Assembly (NCBI GenBank): GCA_039935415.1
Contig: JBDTKH010000010.1
Coordinates: forward strand, 1-64,000
Length of the DNA stretch: 64,000 nt
Reading direction: 5' to 3'
Source: Palsa-870 sp039935415
GTDB lineage: Bacteria > Chloroflexota > Dormibacteria > Dormibacterales > Dormibacteraceae
In this document: positions 26,283 through 34,400 of the stretch, one piece after another
Layout of the letters: every line of letters starts with the position of its first letter
How positions within the stretch are numbered: the first letter of the stretch is position 1
The notes under the pieces: model-generated
What the model saw: the letters and a program-made list of their open reading frames with translations, nothing else
The model's database searches: none
What the model was told of the DNA's origin: nothing
Translations under genes and position numbers: made by a program

Positions 26283-26766
26283 GCGAGAAGGTTCGCGGCA
26301 AGCTTCTGCAGGCAGGTAAGACGGCGACCGGGATCGAGATCCCGGCGAAGGTGGTGGCCGCCCTCGGTGGGAGCAAGCGGCCACCAGTCCGCGCCACCAT
26401 CAACGGGTATACGTACCGCAGCAGCATCGCGCCCATGGGCGGCACGTTCATGCTCGGGGTCAGCGAGGAGGTGCGGAAGAACGCGGGCGTGGCCCGCGGC
26501 GACGTGGTGGAGGTGACGCTCGAGCTCGACACCGAGGTGCGAGAGGGCCATTGCCGCCCGACTTTGCGACGGCGCTCGCGGGCGACCCGCGCGCCAGGAA
26601 GTTCTTCGAGGGCCTTTCGTACAGCAAGAAGCTGCGGTTGGTGACGCCGATCGGGGTCAAGGATCCCGAGAAGCGCAGGGAGCGGATCGAGGAAGCGCTT
26701 GGGGCGCTGAGGGAAGGGCGGGCTTGGGCCATTCCGGCGCGGCGCCGACGAGAGTTGTGCAAATGA
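26279..26766 (+). pseudogene. DUF1905/YdeI-like (OmpD-associated) gene with a frameshift
   Basis: From GTG 26279 the frame reads a DUF1905 domain (KVRGKLLQAGKTATGIEIPAKV, GGTFMLGVSEEVRKNAG, GDVVEVTLELDTEVRE) and then loses sense near 26545. The next frame continues LPPDFATALAGDPRARKFFEGLSYSKK and GVKDPEKRRERIEEALGALREG, the YdeI/OmpD-associated C-terminal domain that normally follows DUF1905 in one protein. A single indel explains the break. Function of the family is unknown. Confidence 0.75.
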
Positions 26767-26782
26767 CAGCCTGTTAACGGTA

Positions 26783-26810
26783 TTGACCTCCGAACTTCTG
26801 TTCGTACGAT
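26783..26810 (+). promoter_or_regulatory. Sigma-70-type promoter placed for a leaderless transcript
   Basis: TTGACC (26783-26788) and TACGAT (26805-26810) are 16 bases apart, close to the housekeeping consensus. The ATG of the next gene begins 6 bases after the -10 hexamer, where transcription should start, so the message would have no 5' leader. No Shine-Dalgarno is present. Confidence 0.62.
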
Positions 26811-26816
26811 GGTCCT

Positions 26817-27047
26817 ATGGGACCCGAAGCGAGTCCGGCACTCAGACATCTTGCGGCAGCTGTACACGACTACGCGACCAGACCCAAGCCGGTCTCAGAC
26901 GTCGATGGTTTACGAGACTTGATCGATCTGCTCGAGGGGGAGTTGGACCTTCTCTACGATCCGCCTATCGCGGGTTCCCCTGAGCAGAATCTCGCGCTCG
27001 AGGAGGCCGTGGCGAAAATCACCCTGATGATGAAACGCCCACCGTGA
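26817..27047 (+). CDS. Hypothetical 76-residue protein
   Basis: A small acidic helical protein (LRHLAAAVHDYATRPKPVSD, LRDLIDLLEGELDLLYDPP, NLALEEAVAKITLMMKRPP) without Cys, signal peptide or membrane segment. The family is not recognised. The case for a real gene rests on the well-placed promoter just upstream and the coherent helical composition. It lies between the decay zone and dnaG. Confidence 0.58.
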   Translation: MGPEASPALRHLAAAVHDYATRPKPVSDVDGLRDLIDLLEGELDLLYDPPIAGSPEQNLALEEAVAKITLMMKRPP

Positions 27048-27195
27048 CATAGAGGCCGGGAGCAGGACAGGCAGCGCCGGCCTATGCGGCGGATGCTTGG
27101 CGACGCCCTCACTGGGGGCAGGGCTGTGGTGCTTTCATTGTTACGGTCCGCGCTTGTCCCGTACGGACTTGACAGGACCCACGACAATATGAGGA

Positions 27196-28980
27196 GTGCC
27201 CACGCCAGCGTCCGATGACGCCTTCGCTGAGGTCAAGGCGAAGGTCGACCTGGTCAAGATCGTCCAGGAATACGTCCGGCTGACCAAGAAGAACAGGGAC
27301 TTTGTCGGCTTGTGTCCTTTTCACGAGGAGGACACGCCGAGCTTCACGGTCCACCCCGACAAGCAGTCCTGGTACTGCTTCGGCTGTCAGCGCCACGGCG
27401 ACGTGTTCACCTTTTTCGAGCTGATCGACAAGACAGACAAGCGGGGCGCATTGCAGACGCTGGCCGAACGCGCCGGGGTTGAGCTCAAGAAGGTGTCGCC
27501 CGAGCAGATGGAGCGCTCCGACACTCGCAAGCGCTTGCTGGTCTTGCTCAAGCTCGCCGCCCAGTACTACGAGTACGTCCTCTGGTCGTCGCCAGCCGGC
27601 GAGCCCGGGAGGCGGCTGCTCGAATCGCGAAAGGTCAGCGAGGAGACGGCGCGCAAGTTCCAGCTCGGCTACGCGCCCGCGGGCCGCGGATTTGCCGAGT
27701 ACCTGCGGGCCAAGAAGCGCTCCCTCGCCGACGCTCAGGAGGCGGGCCTGATGCGGCGCGACGGCACAGACTTCTTCGCCGAGCGCCTCGTCATCCCGAT
27801 CCGGGACGAGCGCGGCCAGCCGCTCGCCTTCACCGCGCGCGCTGTCAGGGCCGACGAGCAGCGCAAGTACATCAACTCGCCCGAAACGCCCTCATACATA
27901 AAAGGACGCGTGGTCTTTGGGCTGGACCTCGCGCGTGACGAGATCACGCGGCGCGGCCACGCCGTGCTGATGGAGGGACAGTTCGACGTGATCACCGCCC
28001 ACCAGTTCGGCGTCCAGAACGCCGTCGCCAGCTCCGGCACGGCGCTGACGGACGACCAGGTTCGCCTGCTCAAGCGCTTCACCGACGAGCTGCTGATCGT
28101 GTTCGACGCGGACCGCGCGGGCACGGCCGCGGCATTCAAGGCGATCGAGCTCGCGGCGGGCCATCAGATGCGCACCCGAGTCGCCTCGATTCCCGCGCCG
28201 GCGAAGGATCCCGACGAGTTCCTCCGGGCGGCCGCGGCCGACGCGGCCGAGCGGTGGGAGCAGCTCGTGACGGCGGCGCCGTCCGGGTGGGAGTTCTGGA
28301 TCAAGGACGCGCTGACCGGCCTGAACCCCGGCAATCCGAACCAGCTCGAGCTGGCCGCCTCCCGTGCGCGCGAGGTGCTCGAGAAGATCACCGACGCGGC
28401 GGTTCGCGAGACGTACCGCGAGCGCGCGGCCGGGTGGATCGGGGTCCAGCCGCACCTGCTGACGGCGCAGGCTCGACTCCAGCCCGACACTCCCCGCAGG
28501 TCGGCGAAGGAGAACGGCGCCAGGGACGGTTTGGCGGCTCGGCTCGCGGGGAAGAAAGTTACTGTAGGCAGGTATCTGCTGATGTTGCTTGCGGTGCGGC
28601 CGGTCGCCTTCGAGCGGGTGCGAACAAAGCTCACCGCCGAGGAGTTGGACGAAGAGGATCGCGGTACATACGTGCGGATGTTGGAGACCTACGAGCGCGG
28701 CGGTGCTTCCGGGCTCGAGAGCGAGTTGGCGGGTTACCCCGCAGAGGAACAGGACCTGATTCGAAGAGCATGGGCGGCTCCGCCGCCGAGCGTCGACGAC
28801 GATGTGGCCGAGGAGCTTGCGCACAGGATCCGCCTCGACCGCATGAAAGGCCTGCACAGTGGGATAATCCGCGAGCTTTCCGAGGCCGAAAGAGGGCAGG
28901 ACTCGGACCGGGTGGCGCGTCTCGAAGCCGAGGCCAGGGAGCTCGCTCGCGCCATCACCGACATGGAAAGGAGAGGGTGA
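27196..28980 (+). CDS. dnaG: DNA primase
   Basis: DnaG synthesises RNA primers at the replication fork. The 594-residue product has the CHC2 zinc finger (Cys 40, His 43, Cys 61, Cys 64, in LCPFHEEDTPSF and WYCFGCQRHG), a catalytic TOPRIM domain (AVLMEGQFDVITAHQFG, LIVFDADRAG) and a C-terminal DnaB-interacting helical region. GTG 27196 is the start; CAATAT lies 5 bases upstream and GAGGAG directly abuts it. The principal sigma factor gene follows at once, the conserved dnaG-rpoD arrangement. Confidence 0.96.
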   Translation: MPTPASDDAFAEVKAKVDLVKIVQEYVRLTKKNRDFVGLCPFHEEDTPSFTVHPDKQSWYCFGCQRHGDVFTFFELIDKTDKRGALQTLAERAGVELKKVSPEQMERSDTRKRLLVLLKLAAQYYEYVLWSSPAGEPGRRLLESRKVSEETARKFQLGYAPAGRGFAEYLRAKKRSLADAQEAGLMRRDGTDFFAERLVIPIRDERGQPLAFTARAVRADEQRKYINSPETPSYIKGRVVFGLDLARDEITRRGHAVLMEGQFDVITAHQFGVQNAVASSGTALTDDQVRLLKRFTDELLIVFDADRAGTAAAFKAIELAAGHQMRTRVASIPAPAKDPDEFLRAAAADAAERWEQLVTAAPSGWEFWIKDALTGLNPGNPNQLELAASRAREVLEKITDAAVRETYRERAAGWIGVQPHLLTAQARLQPDTPRRSAKENGARDGLAARLAGKKVTVGRYLLMLLAVRPVAFERVRTKLTAEELDEEDRGTYVRMLETYERGGASGLESELAGYPAEEQDLIRRAWAAPPPSVDDDVAEELAHRIRLDRMKGLHSGIIRELSEAERGQDSDRVARLEAEARELARAITDMERRG

Positions 28981-29071
28981 GATCGCGCGCGTAGCGAAAG
29001 TTGCAACCAAGACAGGACCTCGGGCCGGGAAGGCAGAGGCAAAGCCGGAGCACAAGTTCGAAGACGAGCTG

Positions 29072-30439
<1,368 letters not shown>

Positions 30440-30484
30440 CTGAAACCAAACGGCCCCCGCCAGCGTCTGTATTGACGAGGGCAT

Positions 30485-30982
30485 GTGCAGCAGGTCTCGG
30501 TGAGTAGGACGGCCACCGTGGGTGCGGACTTTGACGCCGTGATCGGATCGCACCTCGAATCCGGCTACCGGACCGCTCTTGCGATCCTGCGCAACCCTGA
30601 CGAGGCGAACGACGCCGTGCAGGAGTCGGCTTTCAAGGCCTGGCGGGGTCTCGGCCGGCTGCACGAGCAGGGCTCGGCCCGCGCCTGGTTCCTCGCCATC
30701 GTCGCCAACCAATGCCGCAGCGCGCGGCGCGGACGATGGTCATCGGTCGTCCAGCTACCCGAACGTGAAGCGGCGGGACCGGAGCCTACCTCGCAAAGCG
30801 TCGACATCGAGCGTGCCCTCGCGCGACTGCCGCGCGAAGACCGCCTCGCGCTATTCCTGCATTTTTACCTCGACCTCCCGCTGGAGGAGGTCGGAACGGT
30901 GCTCGGCCTGAGCGCCGCGGGCGCGAAGACTCGCGTCTACCGGGCTGCGAAGAAGCTGCGGCCCGGACTGGAGATGGACTGA
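30485..30982 (+). CDS. ECF-type RNA polymerase sigma factor
   Basis: A 165-residue extracytoplasmic-function sigma factor with region 2 (YRTALAILRNPDEANDAVQESAFKAW, AWFLAIVANQCRSARRGR) and region 4 (ERALARLPREDRLALFLHFYLDLP, LEEVGTVLGLSAAGAKTRVYRAAKKL). It lacks regions 1.1 and 3. GTG 30485 is used; GTG 30500 is an alternative. Its stop shares a base with the start of the downstream gene (TGATG), the usual coupling of an ECF factor with its regulator. Confidence 0.92.
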   Translation: MQQVSVSRTATVGADFDAVIGSHLESGYRTALAILRNPDEANDAVQESAFKAWRGLGRLHEQGSARAWFLAIVANQCRSARRGRWSSVVQLPEREAAGPEPTSQSVDIERALARLPREDRLALFLHFYLDLPLEEVGTVLGLSAAGAKTRVYRAAKKLRPGLEMD

Positions 30983-32229
30983 TGGACGACCTGCGCTCAG
31001 AGATTCGAGCTGCGTTTGAGAAGGAGCAGGCGGCTCACCCGCCGGCGTCCGGGCTGCGCGACAACATCCTTGATGCCGTTGAGACTCAGCCTCGGCGCGC
31101 GCGAAGCTACCAGTGGCTCGCGGTAGCCGCGGCGGTCCTGCTGACGATCGCCGTTGTCGGTGGACTGATGGCGACGCGCCTGTCGCGCCTCACCAACGGT
31201 CCGGCTGCGTCATCGACGCGGACAACGACTCCGTCGGCCGCGCCGGTTGCCGACTATGGCCCGCCCCCGTCCGGCGTGAACCTGCTTTACGTGCACGACC
31301 CGAAACATCCGACGTGGCTTATCGGCTTCGACTGGACCGGCCAGCCGCGCGCCACGGTCAAGCTCAACGCCGCGCAGCCCAACGTCGGCATGGCGCCGGA
31401 CGGCCAGTCCTTCGCCATCGGCCTCAACGCCAAAGGCGGAAACTGGCAGTTCCTCGATGGCCTGGGTCAGCCCGTCGCGACGCCGCTCACGTTGCCGGGT
31501 GCGTACAGCACGATGTGGGCCGACGACAACCAGCACGTCTGCAGCATGACCTTCGATCAGCAGACCCTCGACTACACGCTGTGGATTGCCCCGCTCGGCG
31601 CGCCTATAAAACGGGTGATGGTCGTCGCACACGACCCCAACGTCGGCCAGACGGTGGTCAGCCTCGCCGCCTGCAGCTTCAAGAACGACCGCGCGATCGC
31701 GGTTCGAACCACAAACGCGAATCCCTCGGAGATGTGGGTGGTGAAGCTCTCCGACGGCACTGTCCTCGCGCACACGACCTACACGGGCGCTGCGCTGGGG
31801 ACTGTCACCGCGAGCGCTGACGCGGCGTTCACCGCTGAGAATTCCAGCCTGGCGACCGGACAGGCACCGCCGGGGGCGCCCGCGACGGTTATCCGGCGCG
31901 TCTCAGACGAGACGGTGGTTGCGTCGCTCGATCCCACGATCATGGTCCTGGGCTTCAGCGGCGACGACTCGACGGTACTTGTCACCCGCGTGCCATGGCT
32001 GGCTGGGCTGACGCACCTGGCGGTATTCGACTTGGCCGGCCACCAGGTCTGGAGCGACGACGGGACGCAGACATATTTCGGGATTTTCGAGACGGCGCCA
32101 GGCGGGCGGGACTTCGCGGTCGCCTACGCGCCGCCTCCGGCGCAGAATGTGCAGCCCACCACGATCGTGATCCTGCACGGCGACGGCACGGTCAACCAGC
32201 TCCCCGGCCTCTACGCGCCCGCGTGGTGA
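30982..32229 (+). CDS. Membrane-anchored beta-propeller protein, probable ECF anti-sigma partner
   Basis: A 415-residue protein: a cytoplasmic N-terminus of about 42 residues (LRSEIRAAFEKEQAAHPPASG), one membrane helix (about 43-65, LAVAAAVLLTIAVVGGLMA), a Thr/Ser/Pro-rich linker, then an extracytoplasmic beta-propeller (NVGMAPDGQSFAIGLN, IMVLGFSGDDSTVLVTR). The layout and the TGATG overlap with the ECF sigma gene suggest it senses an envelope signal and holds or releases the sigma factor. No zinc-binding anti-sigma motif (HxxxCxxC) is seen, so the partner role is inferred from context. Confidence 0.76.
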   Translation: MDDLRSEIRAAFEKEQAAHPPASGLRDNILDAVETQPRRARSYQWLAVAAAVLLTIAVVGGLMATRLSRLTNGPAASSTRTTTPSAAPVADYGPPPSGVNLLYVHDPKHPTWLIGFDWTGQPRATVKLNAAQPNVGMAPDGQSFAIGLNAKGGNWQFLDGLGQPVATPLTLPGAYSTMWADDNQHVCSMTFDQQTLDYTLWIAPLGAPIKRVMVVAHDPNVGQTVVSLAACSFKNDRAIAVRTTNANPSEMWVVKLSDGTVLAHTTYTGAALGTVTASADAAFTAENSSLATGQAPPGAPATVIRRVSDETVVASLDPTIMVLGFSGDDSTVLVTRVPWLAGLTHLAVFDLAGHQVWSDDGTQTYFGIFETAPGGRDFAVAYAPPPAQNVQPTTIVILHGDGTVNQLPGLYAPAW

Positions 32230-32248
32230 AGTAGATTGATCGGACTAC

Positions 32249-32899
32249 ATGCCGGTCATCACGATCGGGCGGCAGTTCGGGGCGGGGGGCTCGACCGTCG
32301 GCCACATGCTGGCCAGCGAGCTGAAACTCGACGTGCTCGAGTCGCGGATCATCGACGAGGTCGCGCACCGGCTCCAGCTGCCTAAAGAAGAGGTCGAGGC
32401 CGAGGACGAGCAGCCAGGCTCGCTGCTCGCCCGCCTGCTGATAGCCCTCGGCTCCGCCAGCTCCGAGCCCCTGATCCCGCCGGAGGCCACCGCCTGGAGC
32501 CCGCCCAACGCCGACCCCACCTTCGATTCGCGAAAGGCTGTGCTCCAGATCACCCAGCACGTGATCCAGGAAGCGGCGCGCGAGGGCAATGTGGTCATCA
32601 TCGGGCGGGGCGGCGCGTACCTGCTTCGCGACTTCCCGGGCGTGCTGCACGTGTTCCTCGGTGCCGCCACCGACGTCCGGGTGAAGGCGGTGATGGCTCG
32701 ATACAACCTAACATCCGAGGACGAAGCCAGGCGGCGGCTCAAGCTGGCCGACGAGAACTGGACCGCCTACATCAAGCAGGTCTACGGCCACGACCGCAAC
32801 CTGCCGGGTCACTACGACCTGGTCATAGACACCGGGCGCCTCGGCTACCAGGCCACGGTCGAGGTGATCGTCGCCGCCCTGAAAAACCGGACGGGATAA
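32249..32899 (+). CDS. Cytidylate kinase-like P-loop protein
   Basis: A 216-residue protein of the cytidylate kinase-like family. P-loop GRQFGAGGSTVG near residue 7, then DVLESRIIDEVAHRL, NVVIIGRGGAYLLRDFPGVLHVFLGA, and a C-terminal VYGHDRNLPGHYDLVIDTGR. It lacks the full CMP-binding layout of Cmk, and the true acceptor is unknown. ATG 32249 is 19 bases after the propeller gene. A variant repeat follows the stop. Confidence 0.83.
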   Translation: MPVITIGRQFGAGGSTVGHMLASELKLDVLESRIIDEVAHRLQLPKEEVEAEDEQPGSLLARLLIALGSASSEPLIPPEATAWSPPNADPTFDSRKAVLQITQHVIQEAAREGNVVIIGRGGAYLLRDFPGVLHVFLGAATDVRVKAVMARYNLTSEDEARRRLKLADENWTAYIKQVYGHDRNLPGHYDLVIDTGRLGYQATVEVIVAALKNRTG

Positions 32900-32901
32900 C
32901 A

Positions 32902-32974
32902 CACCTCCTCGCCACCACTGGGGCCCCCGTGCCCAAGGCGCGGGGAGGACGCCCGTTAGGCGCTGGTGGGGGTG
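32902..32974 (+). repeat. REP/MITE-like palindrome, expanded type A
   Basis: A CACCTCC left end, a GGGGAGG arm, GCGCTGGTGGGGGTG right end and a GCCCGTTAGGC central hairpin mark a type A unit. About 23 extra bases (GCCACCACTGGGGCCCCCGT-like) are inserted into the first hairpin loop, itself forming a GGGGCCCC palindrome. Confidence 0.72.
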
Positions 32975-32996
32975 GAGCCCTTAGGCTTAGCCGAAG

Positions 32997-33284
32997 ATGG
33001 TCCACTCGCTTGGCTCCCGCACGTCTGGCGTCGACGGCTCAAGCGAGGGCGGCCGGATCAACACGATCAACCTCCCGGGCGCCCTCGTCCTGTACGGCGT
33101 GGCGCTCATCCAGGAGCTCCAGCGCAAGAACCCGAAACCGAAGCTGACCGTCGCCGCGGTCCAGGTTGACGGGGTCTGGTGCCTCGAGCTCAGCTACCTC
33201 GGCGACGAGCCGGCCGGCGTACCCGACCACTGGCACGGCCACCGGGTGATCCTCCGCAAGGTGGAACCGCCGCCGAGTGCCTGA
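32997..33284 (+). CDS. Hypothetical 95-residue protein
   Basis: A small protein with a beta-rich core (RINTINLPGALVLYGVALIQEL, KLTVAAVQVDGVWCLELSYLGDEP, WHGHRVILRKVEPP). The family is not recognised. ATG 32997 has only a weak ribosome-binding stretch; the next gene starts inside its last 8 bases, supporting translation of both. It follows a repeat unit. Confidence 0.6.
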   Translation: MVHSLGSRTSGVDGSSEGGRINTINLPGALVLYGVALIQELQRKNPKPKLTVAAVQVDGVWCLELSYLGDEPAGVPDHWHGHRVILRKVEPPPSA

Positions 33285-33489
33285 CGCGTTCACGCTTAAA
33301 AGCAAGGTCCGCGAAGTCGTGGCCAGGCTTGGGGACACGGGCCGCGAGCTGCTGCGCAAGCACGGCTACGAGGTGGGCGAGGGTTTTACCGACGTCCTGT
33401 CCCAGTACCAGTCGCTCGAGCACGCCGCACGGGCCGACCGCCTGCGGGACCTGGGCGAGCTGGTTTCGGAGCTGAACTCAGCCGCATAA
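33277..33489 (+). CDS. DUF1858-like small helical protein
   Basis: A 70-residue protein resembling DUF1858 domains in layout: a helix VREVVARLGDTGRELLRKHGY, a loop, a helix LEHAARADRLRDLGELVSELN. Typical members have a Cys-x2-Cys in the loop (HCxGC); here it reads EVGEG and no Cys is present. GTG 33277 overlaps the preceding gene by 8 bases, so the two are probably translated together. Role unknown. Confidence 0.6.
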   Translation: MPDAFTLKSKVREVVARLGDTGRELLRKHGYEVGEGFTDVLSQYQSLEHAARADRLRDLGELVSELNSAA

Positions 33490-33605
33490 TACGCCCCGTA
33501 ACCGCCGCATTTACATTCTCTTGACTGTTCCAATTCGCGTGTCGCAGGAGTAACCTGACACGAAATTCAGTTCTGGTTCGTTATAGAGATCAAGGAATTA
33601 CGTCA

Positions 33606-33866
33606 TTGCAAAAGTCGAAGCTAGAACCAGACAAGGGCAAATGTGCCTGTGGGCGGCGCCGAAAAGAGGCGTCCGTCTACACCTACCGCTCCCACACCGA
33701 CCGCTACCTCTTCCATCGCTGCGAGTGCGGCACCGAGTGGACTGAGCACCTGCGGGACATCGACCCGACGGACCCAGTCAGCTCAGACGAGGTAATCGAG
33801 GTCCATAAGCGACTGGCGGCCTTTGAAGGCTCGATCGCGGAGTTGCTACAGCCTCACTCAGCCTGA
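33606..33866 (+). CDS. Small protein with two CxC motifs (zinc-ribbon-like)
   Basis: An 86-residue protein with CACGRRR near the N-terminus and FHRCECGTEW about 30 residues later. Two Cys-x-Cys pairs on beta-hairpins suggest a small zinc ribbon. The C-terminal half is helical and acidic (SSDEVIEVHKRLAAFEGSIAELL). TTG 33606 is the only in-frame start; AAGGA lies 13 bases upstream. The 116 bases before it contain a TTATAG -10-like hexamer. Confidence 0.62.
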   Translation: MQKSKLEPDKGKCACGRRRKEASVYTYRSHTDRYLFHRCECGTEWTEHLRDIDPTDPVSSDEVIEVHKRLAAFEGSIAELLQPHSA

Positions 33867-33876
33867 GACGGGATTC

Positions 33877-34350
33877 TCACTCCACGCCCTCGTGGCGGGC
33901 CATCGGGTGCCAATACAGGATACGGCAGCCCTTTGGCCCTGCCTCCAGAGCGTAGAGCGCCCCCTCGGGAACAGACATCCAGTCGCCTGGGTTTAGCTCG
34001 ACCCCCCCGTATTTGACCGAGCCCTCGATGACGATCCGGAAGTGACCCTGCCCGTGCGAATGCGCAGGAACCTTTGCTCCCGGCTCCATGACGGAAACAA
34101 AACAGAGGATCTCCTTGTCTTTCGGGCCAAACACGATCGGCATGATCCACTGTTCCACTCCCGCGGGACTGCCGGTGCGCTTGAGATCCCGCTGCGCCGC
34201 CTGCATGCCTTTGTCCTGTGAGGTGATGACACGATTGGCGAAGCGAACGTCATTCTTCCGGAGGGCATCCTGGACCCTCCGCACCCCATCGAGCACACCG
34301 TTCTGGTCGCGCTGGAGCACCGAATCGTCTGGACGCCAAACTGAGCTCAC
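33877..34350 (-). CDS. Cupin-domain protein
   Basis: A 157-residue protein with one cupin barrel in its C-terminal half: VMEPGAKVPAHSHGQGHFRIVIEGSVKYGG and PGDWMSVPEGALYALEAGPKGCRILYWHP. The metal ligands would be the two His of HSHGQGH and a later His. Substrate unknown. GTG 34350 follows AAAGGGGGGG at ribosome-binding distance. It is 50 bases downstream of the large LuxR-type regulator on the same strand and may be in its transcript. Confidence 0.83.
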   Translation of the reverse strand: MSSVWRPDDSVLQRDQNGVLDGVRRVQDALRKNDVRFANRVITSQDKGMQAAQRDLKRTGSPAGVEQWIMPIVFGPKDKEILCFVSVMEPGAKVPAHSHGQGHFRIVIEGSVKYGGVELNPGDWMSVPEGALYALEAGPKGCRILYWHPMARHEGVE

Positions 34351-34400
34351 GATTCCCCCCCTTTAACCGCTCCGCCGACAACGGAGAACCGGTTTCTGGA

